Shown here one piece after another: positions 17,540 through 25,601 of a stretch of DNA of 64,000 nucleotides. The DNA comes from Bacillota bacterium (GTDB lineage Bacteria; Bacillota; Clostridia; Christensenellales; Aristaeellaceae). The stretch covers positions 1 through 64,000 of the forward strand of contig JAEWVC010000101.1 of assembly GCA_023459275.1 (NCBI GenBank), given 5' to 3'. Made by a program: the position numbers and the translations under genes. Numbering within the stretch: the stretch's first letter is position 1; each line of letters opens with the position of its first letter. The notes below the pieces were generated by a model. The model worked only from the letters and a program-made list of their open reading frames with translations. It searched no databases and was not told the origin of the DNA.

Positions 17540-20377
17540 CTATTCCCCCTTTGGCGCGGGGTTGCCGATGTCCATCCAATCCATCGGAATCAGCACCCCG
17601 CCGTTTTCGTCGATATAGCCCATCTCCCGCTGCTTGATGGACAGCTCCAGCGTGATATCCTCCACCGCTTCCTCGATCTCAGACCGGTAATTCTTCTTGT
17701 CGATAACAATGCGTGTCCAGGCGTTCCATAGCTCCCGGGATGTCATGTAGGAACCGCCCGGCACCATGGGGAGCTGTTTGTACCACGCCATCTGCGCAAG
17801 GAGAACCTTTTTGGCGTCCTCCGGCCAGGCTTGGGTCTTGATCACATCCTGGTTGGCGGAGAACCAGCGGAATTCTTCTCCATAATAGCTTTCCATGTCA
17901 TCGGCAAACAGGATCTGGGTATCGGTGGACAGCCACCACTTCAGAAAATCCCAGGCGCGGGTTTCACGCGCATCCGTGGTCTTGAACATTACCGCGCCCG
18001 TCTGCGTGCCGGCCTGCCAGCGGTCAAGCACGCCGTCCGCGCCATAGGTGCCCGGGACAAGCGCGATGCCCCACAGCCCCGAAATGTCGGGGGCGGCCAT
18101 ATCGAACTGGATGTATTGGTCGATATCCGCCAGGCCCAGAGGCACATCCCCGGTGCGGAAATGCTGATAGAAGCTGCTCATCTCCGCCTGCAGCCCATAC
18201 TTGAGGTACAGATCGGTCCATTGCTTGAAAGCGGCATAGCCCTTTTCATTGGTGAAGGCCAGGCCCGTGCCGTCCTTGGTATAAACATCCACCCCGTTTT
18301 GGAAGAAGAAGGTCAAATAATCCCCGTAGGGGTAATAGATCGCATAATTGTTTTGCAAAAGCGTGCTCAAAACCTGGGTGGCCTCGCCCCAGGTGGCGGG
18401 CAGCGCAATCCCCAGCCTTTTGAGGACATCGGCCCGGTAAAACATCACCTTCACCTTGACCTCTTCGGCCAAAGCGTACTCCGAACCGCTGAAATAATAC
18501 GGGACCCTGGAGCCCGGCGGCAGATGGGAGGCCAATTCGTCAAAGCCCTCCAGGCCGCTAAGATCCACCAGGGAGCCCCGGATGCCAAATTCAAAGGGAA
18601 GGGCAATGTCCGCCCCTGTCACAATGTCCGGCTGCTCCCCCGAGGCGTTGGCCAGCACCAGCACCTGGGAACCGGTGGGGCAATAGCTGACCTTTACCTT
18701 CACTCCGGTCCTGGGGGTGTATTCCTGGTCGGCCAGCAGCTGCATCATATCCACATAATCCCGGCTGCGCTGCACCCAGACAGTGACCGTCTGCTCCTCC
18801 TGCTGAACGGAGAGGTCCTCCCCGGAACGGAAGAAGGAACGGAAAAAACTCCGGAACCAGTACCCTGTCTTCGTAAAAAATCCGGCGCCGGGACCGGGAA
18901 TGGAACCCTGCGCGGGCGCAATGAAAATCTTGTCCACAAGCAGCGGCTGAGAGCGCATGCTGTCCATGAGATCGGCGAACACGGTATAGATATCGCTCAG
19001 GGCGGAAGTGTTCTTGGCGATGCCGTTGTGATTGTTAGCCAGACGGCCAAGATCCCCCACGGCGGCCGTCAGGCTTCCCAGCTCCCCGGTTCCGCCCACG
19101 ATCCCGCCCAGATCCGAAAGAACGGTGTTCATCTCCTCCGTCATCCGGGAAAGATCCTGGGCAATGGTGGGAATATAATTTTCAAGCTTCCAGATGCGGT
19201 ACACATCGCTGTCTGTGCCGATAATCTCCTTGACGGCCAGATCCAGCGCCTTCATATCGCTGACGACGGCCGACAGCCGTCCATACACTTCCCGGTAAGG
19301 TGTGTTCACGCTGGTCAGGCGCAGCGTATGTTCCCCGGCGGACAGATAGATCAGGTAAGGGCTGCTGTCCCCCAGCACCTTCTGCTGCCAGCCTGCCCCA
19401 AAGGGGAAAGCCGCGCTTAAAAGCTCCCGGAAGGGTGCCTCGCCGTCGATCTCCACCCGCCGAAAGGAAGTCATGGCGGTATTGTAGCTTTGCTTGTAGT
19501 TGACGGCCAGCCGGTACAGGCCGGCCTTCTTTACCGTGAAGCGCCACTGGGCAAAATCCCCCGCGGCCTTCCAGTTTTCGCCCCCCAGGGTATTCAAAAG
19601 CTTGTAGCCCGGATCTATGGGCGTGACCCCCGGCTCGGACACGGTGGTAAGCTTAATGCTTTTGCTGGAACGCACGGAAACGGTCTCCGCCTCAATGGTG
19701 ATCGGGGAAGAGGCGCCGCCCGAAAGCCGGTCTTTGCTGTACTCCTCATAGGTGGGCACGGCGGCGGAGGCTTTCAGGGTGATCCCCGCCAAGGCAAGGC
19801 CGCCCTTGATCCCCGTGAGTGTCAGGGTGTTGGCGCCTTGCCCGAATTCAAAGAGCAGGGGTTCTTCATAGAAGGCATACCGGTCCCGCAGGAAGATTTC
19901 GGCCAGATCGTAAAGCCCTGTCTGGCCCGGCATAACGTCGTTGCCGTATTCATTTTTCTCAAAGGGGTACCGGGCATCGGCAAAACGCTTGGGGAAAAGA
20001 AAATTTTCGCACTCCTCAAACGGCGCGCGGCCGTTGATCAGAAGCCCGCGCTCAATTTGCCCGCTTTGGGCATCCAATTGCGCGTAGCGCACGCTGATCC
20101 GATACAGCCCGGCTGCCGGCACATCCACCGTAAAGGTAAGATTGCCTTCCTCCCCGCCGGCCCAGCGCAGGACGCGCTCACCATCCAGTTCCGCCTCCTC
20201 CGGGGCCATCCCCTCAGCCGAATACCCCGCAAGCGGAACGGCCACATCCTGCGTCCCGAGCGCCGCAGCCTGCCGGGCACCCAGAAACGCCTGATAGGAG
20301 GGGGCCGTCTCGGCGGCCGCGAAGCGGCACAGAAAGCATGCCGCCAGGATCATTGCCAGATACAAGCCCTTGCGCAT
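17540..20377 (-). CDS. Large extracellular solute-binding protein with N-terminal carbohydrate-binding-like modules
   Basis: A 945-residue secreted protein, about twice the usual length for a CUT1 binding protein. After a signal peptide (residues 1-22; LAAC at 11-14 is a possible but short lipobox) come two similar beta-rich modules at about 45-205 and 225-380 (LYRISVRYAQ and LYRLAVNYKQ; INGRAPF and IDGEAPF), resembling CBM6/CBM35-type domains. A predicted helical linker (about 385-490) precedes a solute-binding domain of family 1 from about residue 530. There, LPATWGEATQVLSTLL and AWDFLKWWLSTDTQ are typical of the binding lobes. GGAGCG precedes the ATG. Inferred role: anchored capture of polymeric or oligomeric glycan. 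Confidence 0.85.
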   Translation of the reverse strand: MRKGLYLAMILAACFLCRFAAAETAPSYQAFLGARQAAALGTQDVAVPLAGYSAEGMAPEEAELDGERVLRWAGGEEGNLTFTVDVPAAGLYRISVRYAQLDAQSGQIERGLLINGRAPFEECENFLFPKRFADARYPFEKNEYGNDVMPGQTGLYDLAEIFLRDRYAFYEEPLLFEFGQGANTLTLTGIKGGLALAGITLKASAAVPTYEEYSKDRLSGGASSPITIEAETVSVRSSKSIKLTTVSEPGVTPIDPGYKLLNTLGGENWKAAGDFAQWRFTVKKAGLYRLAVNYKQSYNTAMTSFRRVEIDGEAPFRELLSAAFPFGAGWQQKVLGDSSPYLIYLSAGEHTLRLTSVNTPYREVYGRLSAVVSDMKALDLAVKEIIGTDSDVYRIWKLENYIPTIAQDLSRMTEEMNTVLSDLGGIVGGTGELGSLTAAVGDLGRLANNHNGIAKNTSALSDIYTVFADLMDSMRSQPLLVDKIFIAPAQGSIPGPGAGFFTKTGYWFRSFFRSFFRSGEDLSVQQEEQTVTVWVQRSRDYVDMMQLLADQEYTPRTGVKVKVSYCPTGSQVLVLANASGEQPDIVTGADIALPFEFGIRGSLVDLSGLEGFDELASHLPPGSRVPYYFSGSEYALAEEVKVKVMFYRADVLKRLGIALPATWGEATQVLSTLLQNNYAIYYPYGDYLTFFFQNGVDVYTKDGTGLAFTNEKGYAAFKQWTDLYLKYGLQAEMSSFYQHFRTGDVPLGLADIDQYIQFDMAAPDISGLWGIALVPGTYGADGVLDRWQAGTQTGAVMFKTTDARETRAWDFLKWWLSTDTQILFADDMESYYGEEFRWFSANQDVIKTQAWPEDAKKVLLAQMAWYKQLPMVPGGSYMTSRELWNAWTRIVIDKKNYRSEIEEAVEDITLELSIKQREMGYIDENGGVLIPMDWMDIGNPAPKGE

Positions 20378-20389
20378 TCTTGCCGCTCC

Positions 20390-21523
20390 TTACAGTATCC
20401 TTTCGCCTGTGTTGATATCAAAAAACAGGAACATGTTCATGTCCGCCCGCACCGTCAGCTTCGTGCCCTCGTCGAGCCGGTCCCGGATGGAAGCCCGGAT
20501 GACCACGGGTGCCTCGCTTTTGTTGAGATGGTTGTACCGCACGTGCAGGTATCTGTCCGCTCCCACCAGTTCCGTTAGCTCCAAAGTGCCGTAGAACCCG
20601 TCTTCCAGGCGGCTGCCGCTTTCGCCGGAGGGCTGCGCCGTCATGTAATCGGGCCGGATTGCCCCAATCAGGTCGTGGCCCGCGTACTCCGTCAGCCTGC
20701 GGGTCAGCCTTTCTTCCGGCACCAGCAACAGCATAAAGGGATTGCTGAAGGCATACCCCGCGTCCGTATGGATCAGCCGGCCATTTAGAAAATTCATGGG
20801 GGGCGTGCCGATAAAGCCTGCCACGTAGCGGTTTGCCGGCGCGTTGAAAATTTCCTCCGGCGCACCCACCTGCTGGATCAACCCGGCCTTCATCACCACA
20901 ATGCGGTTGCCCATGGTCATGGCTTCCGTCTGGTCATGGGTCACATAAACGGTGGTCGCCCCCAGTTCCCTGTGCAGCCGCGTGATCTCCGTGCGCATCT
21001 GCACACGCATTTTTGCGTCCAGGTTGGAAAGCGGTTCATCCATCAGGAAGACCGAAGGATTGCGCACGATGGCCCGGCCCAATGCCACGCGCTGGCGCTG
21101 GCCGCCGGATACGTCCTTGGGCAGCCGGTCCATCAAGTGGTCGATCTCCAGTTTTTTCGCCCTTTCGTTCACAAGATCGTTGATCCTGTACTTTTCCATC
21201 TTGCGCAGGCGGAGCCCGAAAGCCATGTTCTCAAACAGCGTCAGGTTGGGATACAGCGCGTAGTTTTGAAACACCATGGCAATATTGCGTTTTCTGGGCG
21301 ACAGGTCGTTGACGACCTTGCCGTCGATAAGGATCTCTCCCTTGGTAATGCTTTCAAGGCCGGCGATCATGCGCAGCGTGGTGGTCTTCCCGCAGCCGGA
21401 TGCCCCGACCAGCACCATGAATTCGCCGTCCGCGATATCCAAATTGAAATCCTGCACAGCCGGCGCGACATTTTTTGCGTTGGGATAAATTTTCCAGACA
21501 TGCCGGAGGGATACTTTGTCCAT
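20390..21523 (-). CDS. ugpC: Sugar ABC transporter ATP-binding protein (MsmX/UgpC family)
   Basis: A 377-residue ATPase. Seen: Walker A GASGCGKTT (40-48), signature VSGGQ (138-142), Walker B FLMDEP (159-164), H-loop VTHDQTEA, and a C-terminal TOBE-type regulatory region. The ATG at 21523 is chosen over the much longer upstream frame, whose extra 96 residues cover hairpin-rich non-coding DNA. It is the only sugar-type ATPase in the window, so it probably energises both permease pairs of this operon and perhaps the LplBC-type importers, as MsmX does in Bacillus subtilis. The gene symbol reflects family membership only. Confidence 0.93.
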   Translation of the reverse strand: MDKVSLRHVWKIYPNAKNVAPAVQDFNLDIADGEFMVLVGASGCGKTTTLRMIAGLESITKGEILIDGKVVNDLSPRKRNIAMVFQNYALYPNLTLFENMAFGLRLRKMEKYRINDLVNERAKKLEIDHLMDRLPKDVSGGQRQRVALGRAIVRNPSVFLMDEPLSNLDAKMRVQMRTEITRLHRELGATTVYVTHDQTEAMTMGNRIVVMKAGLIQQVGAPEEIFNAPANRYVAGFIGTPPMNFLNGRLIHTDAGYAFSNPFMLLLVPEERLTRRLTEYAGHDLIGAIRPDYMTAQPSGESGSRLEDGFYGTLELTELVGADRYLHVRYNHLNKSEAPVVIRASIRDRLDEGTKLTVRADMNMFLFFDINTGERIL

Positions 21524-21933
21524 TGCACACCATCCTTCGCCGCGAGCATGCCTGGGCCCGCTTCCATGCTGAACGCGGGGAAACTCCCTTGCGGGAATCC
21601 CCCCAAAGCCTTGGCAAAGCGGCGCAATCCGCTTTGCCGCAGGATTCCTATCTAAAATTGGAGGGCTTCGGCCCTCCAATTTTTTCCGGATTTGTTGATG
21701 GCTTAAGGGAGGGGGCTGCCGCAATAGTCGCATCATCGCATTATTATTCATGGAGATGGCCTCCGAAGGTTTCCAAAGGCTTCGTAGCCTAGCCGCCGCC
21801 TGCGGCGGCAATTGAGCAAGCCGTACCGGCCGGGAAGCCCTTTGGTTGCGTTCGAAGGCGCGAAACCCTTCGCGTTAAATAACAATATGCAGCGTATGCG
21901 CTTGGCGCGGCAGCCCCTTTGATTTGACGGAGA
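21524..21933. other. Hairpin-rich intergenic region between the first binding-protein gene and the ATPase gene
   Basis: No gene is seen in these 410 nt, but there are at least three perfect inverted repeats: GGCAAAGCGG/CCGCTTTGCC (21613-21638), a 13-bp stem with TTCG loop (21654-21683) and GCCGCCG/CGGCGGC (21792-21809). In the minus-strand transcript they lie downstream of the abundant binding-protein gene and upstream of the ATPase-led genes, a usual place for partial termination and RNA stabilisation. Confidence 0.6.
21654..21685. terminator. Strong hairpin with TTCG tetraloop, candidate bidirectional terminator or attenuator
   Basis: Arms AAAATTGGAGGGC (21654-21666) and GCCCTCCAATTTT (21671-21683) enclose TTCG. 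The plus strand continues as a six-T run (21680-21685), while the minus strand ends in TTTTA. On the minus strand it would attenuate read-through from the binding-protein gene into the ATPase operon. The better T-run is on the plus strand, where no gene is known to end. Confidence 0.65.
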
Positions 21934-23319
21934 TTAGTTGGGATAAACGATCAGGTTGTTGGCGTTGACGTAGTCGTCATACTCCTTCAGCGCGTCCACC
22001 AATTGCATTTCGCCCCTGGCCACTTTCTGGGTTGCCTCAATCAACTTGGCCCGGTCCACATAAATGGTTACGGGGGACTGCATGGCGGCATACAGGCCGT
22101 CATAGAGCTTGGCGAGCTGTTCGTTCAAGGTGTACGTGGTGGTGAAGGGGGGCAGGCCGAAGGTGAAACCGGTGCTTTCCCCGTTCAATACGAATACGTG
22201 CTGGGTCTTGCCGGGATCGTTGGGGTCCTTTGCATAGGCATTGACGCGGAATGCTTCGCTGGTCATGGCCTTCAGGTATGCCCAGGCCAGGTCCTTGTTC
22301 TTGCTGCCGGCATAAATGGAATAGCTGATGGTGTTCAGCGTTGCGCCGCCGCCGTTGGGGCCAGTGAAGGCGGGATAGAACACCTGGGTGAACTTGGGAT
22401 CCCCATCCTCGTCGGTCAGGTAGGCCCAGCTGGAAACGCCGGGGAAGGTGGCGGCAATGCCGGCCTCCCAGTCAATATCCCAAACGCTGTTGTCCAGGCC
22501 CATCACGCTGCGCTCATCAGCGGAAAGCGTGTAGGCATAGTTGTTTGCCCGCAGTTCCATGTACTTCTCCAGAGCGGTAATGGCATTGGGGTCCTCGGAG
22601 AGGTTGGAATATTTCTTTCCGTCCTTCTCGCCATAGCCGGTGATGCCGTAGGCCGCAAAGAACATGTTCAGGAAGCGGACATAGTCCTCCTCGTCAATGT
22701 TGCGGGCGATGGCGATGGTGGTGTTATAGGGGTCGGACTTGTTGGTCACCTTTTTGCACATGTCGGTGAACTCATCCAGCGTCCAGTTCAAATCGGGATA
22801 CGCCACGTTCGCCTTATCCAATACATCATAGTTCACAAAGATGCCGTAAGGCATCACGTCGAAGGGGAGTCCGTACAGCTTGCCGTCCACTGTGTGGGAG
22901 GAAAGCAGGGCGGGAACAAAGTTGTTCACGAAGGAGGCGTCATTGGCGATGTAGCTGTCCAGGCTCTCGCACAGGCCCTGCCCGATCAATTGCGGGATCA
23001 CCTGCTGAGGATCGCCCTCCCAGAAGAAGATATCGGGCACTTCGCCCGCAGCCACGGCCGCGGCCATCTCCTCCCAGCCTTTGTTCAGGCTGAAGTTGAA
23101 CTTCACGTTGGGGAATTGCTCCTTGAGGTAGTCATAGTAGGGATCGCCTGGCTGGTTGCCCCAGATGCCCCAGGTGGAAGTCGTTCCGGAAGCATCTCCG
23201 CGGACCCAAATGTTCAGTTCTCCCGACATCTCCGTATTGGCTGCGAACGCGGGGACCGCATTTGCAGACAGTACAAGGGCCAATGCCAGCACCACAGCAA
23301 GAATCCGGGTCTTTTTCAT
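21934..23319 (-). CDS. Extracellular sugar-binding protein (ABC importer, family 1)
   Basis: A 461-residue secreted binding protein with a clear signal peptide (MKKTRILAVVLALALVLSA, cleavage near AFA) and no lipobox cysteine visible. The mature part has typical family-1 segments (VPDIFFWEGDPQQ, YGLPFDVMPYGIFVNYDVLDKA, KDLAWAYLKAM). The start at 23319 follows GGAGGGGAG; the frame continues five codons upstream. It has its own strong promoter and a terminator-like hairpin downstream, consistent with the binding protein being made in excess over the membrane components. It probably feeds one of the two permease pairs encoded downstream. Confidence 0.9.
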   Translation of the reverse strand: MKKTRILAVVLALALVLSANAVPAFAANTEMSGELNIWVRGDASGTTSTWGIWGNQPGDPYYDYLKEQFPNVKFNFSLNKGWEEMAAAVAAGEVPDIFFWEGDPQQVIPQLIGQGLCESLDSYIANDASFVNNFVPALLSSHTVDGKLYGLPFDVMPYGIFVNYDVLDKANVAYPDLNWTLDEFTDMCKKVTNKSDPYNTTIAIARNIDEEDYVRFLNMFFAAYGITGYGEKDGKKYSNLSEDPNAITALEKYMELRANNYAYTLSADERSVMGLDNSVWDIDWEAGIAATFPGVSSWAYLTDEDGDPKFTQVFYPAFTGPNGGGATLNTISYSIYAGSKNKDLAWAYLKAMTSEAFRVNAYAKDPNDPGKTQHVFVLNGESTGFTFGLPPFTTTYTLNEQLAKLYDGLYAAMQSPVTIYVDRAKLIEATQKVARGEMQLVDALKEYDDYVNANNLIVYPN

Positions 23320-23362
23320 TGTTCTCCCCTCCACATATCTTCTAGGCTGTTAACGAAAGCGA

Positions 23363-23382
23363 AACTAAAGTTGTTTTTAGTT
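23363..23382. promoter_or_regulatory. Inverted repeat in the binding-protein leader, candidate operator
   Basis: AACTAAA (23363-23369) and TTTAGTT (23376-23382) form a 7-bp dyad with a 6-nt spacer in the 5' untranslated region, between the start point and the ATG. A repressor bound here would block elongation. The partner protein is unknown; the LacI protein at 7486 is one candidate. Confidence 0.35.
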
Positions 23383-23433
23383 ATCTTTCTTTAGGCTCCG
23401 TTATCGTGTCAATCAGCCTGATTTATGGTATTT

Positions 23434-23463
23434 ATTTTACCATTTGCGCTATTTCACTGTCAA
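23434..23463 (-). promoter_or_regulatory. Sigma-A promoter of the sugar-binding-protein gene
   Basis: Read on the minus strand: a perfect -35 TTGACA (23463-23458), an 18-bp spacer and -10 TAAAAT (23439-23434). Transcription would start near 23427, leaving a leader of roughly 108 nt before the ATG at 23319. Confidence 0.8.
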
Positions 23464-23565
23464 GGGCTTTTCGCAAAATTCACAATCCCTCTTTTCCGTA
23501 TTTTCTTGGTTTGGTTTACGGGAAATATGAATATTACTATTTGTTATTTTATTTTATCAAAGTAA

Positions 23566-24645
23566 TCATAAGTTACTTTGCCGCATGCCCTTTTCTTGCT
23601 GTTCAAGAGCCTGCAGCACCTGCGCAAAATCCGCCTTTGCGGCGCAGGTGGCCTTGTCTCCCGCGCCATAAAGAAAGTAAAGCTCCCCGCGGTGCACATG
23701 GGCACTCATGGGAAAAATAATATCGATGCGCAGCGCCTCGTTCCGCTCCTCTGCCGTCTCGGGGCTCATGAAGGGTTCCATGCGGCAGGCGGTCATCCCC
23801 TGAAGGTTTCCCCTGCGGTATGCGTTCAGGTCCACGATCATGGCGCAGGCTTCATAGCGGCGGAAGTCATTATAAAAGAAGCAGCCGTTGTGGTACAAAA
23901 CTAAGTATTTTCCCTCCCCGATTTTAAGCGGCGGGGCTCCGCCGCCCACCCAGGAGATTTTCTTTTCGGGGGCGGGCAGGCCGCGCAGCAGTTCCCCCTC
24001 GTCCGTCCATGGTCCCAGCGGCGCCGGGGCGCTGGCCAGCCGGATCACATAATTGTTGGCGTCGGGGATTTCCCGGCCCCATGGCCGGTGCAGCATCCAC
24101 CATCGCCCTTTGTACGGCTCCGGGAAAATCACATGATCCTTGTTCTCGTGCCCGCCCAATTCGCCGGCAAGGGGCGTCTGCTTGGTCCAGTGGACCAAAT
24201 CCCGGCTCACTGCACAGCAGGGCATCCCCCGCACGCCGTTGTAGCCGCAGTACCAAAGAAAGAATTGGCCATCGGCATACGTCACACGGGCATCCTCGAT
24301 CCCCAGGCTGTCCACGGACCCGGGGCCAATATCGGGCGAAAGTACGGGCGTTTTTTTTCGATAGCGCAGCGTAAGCTCCGGCGTGAACACCGCCAGCCCT
24401 CTGCGCTGGCGGCGGACCGGATCGCCTTCCAGCGTCCCGCAGGCAGTGTACAGGCTGACCGCAACGCCTTCCCGCAGGCTTTCATCTTGGGAAATGTCCA
24501 TCTCCAGCGCATCGGACAAAAGGTCCGGCAGCTCTTTCGAATAGGGCAGGAGGACCGCTCCCGAATTGGAGGTGCCCATGCTCTCCCAGCTTTGTTCTGT
24601 GGGCGGCAGCACAAAATGCCCGCCGTGCAAACGCGTGATTTTCAC
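23566..24645 (-). CDS. GH130-like protein (beta-propeller glycosidase/phosphorylase family)
   Basis: A 359-residue cytoplasmic protein (no signal peptide). Seen: the propeller signature GIEDARVTYADGQFFLWYCGY, where ED at about 117-118 aligns with the catalytic Asp of GH130, plus repeated blade patterns such as HNGCFFYN. GH130 enzymes are mannoside phosphorylases or beta-1,2-mannosidases; substrate cannot be inferred. The start is GTG at 24645, preceded by GGAGGAG, and forms a 4-nt GTGA overlap with the upstream GH130-like gene. It is the last gene of the glycyl radical operon. An AT-rich 8-bp dyad overlaps the stop codon (23558-23580). Confidence 0.78.
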   Translation of the reverse strand: MKITRLHGGHFVLPPTEQSWESMGTSNSGAVLLPYSKELPDLLSDALEMDISQDESLREGVAVSLYTACGTLEGDPVRRQRRGLAVFTPELTLRYRKKTPVLSPDIGPGSVDSLGIEDARVTYADGQFFLWYCGYNGVRGMPCCAVSRDLVHWTKQTPLAGELGGHENKDHVIFPEPYKGRWWMLHRPWGREIPDANNYVIRLASAPAPLGPWTDEGELLRGLPAPEKKISWVGGGAPPLKIGEGKYLVLYHNGCFFYNDFRRYEACAMIVDLNAYRRGNLQGMTACRMEPFMSPETAEERNEALRIDIIFPMSAHVHRGELYFLYGAGDKATCAAKADFAQVLQALEQQEKGMRQSNL

Positions 24646-25601
24646 TTCCCGTTCTCCTCCTTGGCGAAGGCGGCCCCCACGCACATGTCGGAGGCGCCGT
24701 AATATGCATGCCAGAGTCCGTCCCGCCGGAACACGCTATCCAAAAAAATCGTTCCCCGGGCCGCATCCCCGGTGAGGCGAAATAAAGACTTTTCATAAGA
24801 GTGTTCTGCCGCAATCACGGGAAAATCCAATTGTTTGATGCGGTGCCGAAGATCTTCGCGGGAAAGAAGGCATTCGGTCACGGCATAAAAAAGCTTCCGC
24901 CCGGGGCACAGCGCGTCCAGGCTGCCTGCCACGAACAGTACGACATCATCCTTCCCCGGGTCCCGGTAATCCGTAATGGCGGTGCAGACCTCGTGGAATT
25001 TCCCGCTGTATGCAGCCGCCTCAAAAGGCTCACAGTCCCAATGTACAAAATCCGCCGAAGCGGCGTAAACCTGGTTGGTGAACAGGTGGTATTTCCCGCC
25101 GATCCGCACCGCCCGGAGGTTCGGGTCCACCACCGGACAGGCGGATTTGCTTTCCCGGCCGAGCTCCGTCCAGGTTTTGAGGAGCGGGCCCCGTTTCTCC
25201 CAGTGCGCCAGATCCCTGCTCACCGCGCTGCATAGCACCACCCGGGGGTAGCAATAGGCTGTGTACAGCAAATGATACTCCCCATCCACGATAGTAATAC
25301 GGGGGTCTTCCAGGCCGCCCGGCAGCTCATAGGGCTGATCGGCGTCAAGAACCACACCTTGTTTCACAAACCGGCGCCCGTCCGTGCTGGTGGCCAGGCC
25401 GATGCGGGAGGTGCCGCAGTAAGGCGTGTCCCGCTCCTCAAGGGTCTCGGCACGGTAAAACATATGATACTTCCCAAAAGCATAGATCACCGCCGGATTG
25501 TAGGCCGCCCAGGAGTCGAAACCCGATTCTCCCGGTTCAAGCACGGGATTCTCCGCCGCCTTCAGAAAAGGCCCGATGGCCCAGTCAGGATACGTGTCCA
25601 T
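24642..25601 (-). CDS. GH130-like protein (beta-propeller glycosidase/phosphorylase family)
   Basis: A 319-residue protein with GGLEDPRITIVDGEYHLLYTAY; EDPR at 98-101 matches the GH130 catalytic-Asp region. Other blade motifs include YNPAVIYAFGKYHMFYRAE and VDPNLRAVRIGGKYHLF. There is no signal peptide, so it is intracellular. The ATG directly abuts the stop codon of the upstream secreted-protein gene (TAAATG), with GGAGGAG before it. It is clearly different from the GH130-like protein encoded next, so the operon carries two enzymes or an enzyme and a helper. Known function: inverting cleavage or phosphorolysis of beta-mannosides. Confidence 0.8.
   Translation of the reverse strand: MDTYPDWAIGPFLKAAENPVLEPGESGFDSWAAYNPAVIYAFGKYHMFYRAETLEERDTPYCGTSRIGLATSTDGRRFVKQGVVLDADQPYELPGGLEDPRITIVDGEYHLLYTAYCYPRVVLCSAVSRDLAHWEKRGPLLKTWTELGRESKSACPVVDPNLRAVRIGGKYHLFTNQVYAASADFVHWDCEPFEAAAYSGKFHEVCTAITDYRDPGKDDVVLFVAGSLDALCPGRKLFYAVTECLLSREDLRHRIKQLDFPVIAAEHSYEKSLFRLTGDAARGTIFLDSVFRRDGLWHAYYGASDMCVGAAFAKEENGK

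Noticed and set aside
17831..19420. 529-codon open frame on the plus strand
   Set aside because: Antisense to the large binding-protein gene with its clear lobe motifs.
21524..21811. 96-residue N-terminal extension of the ATPase
   Set aside because: The extension is translated through hairpins and is unlike any ATPase N-terminus; the ATG at 21523 gives the normal family length.
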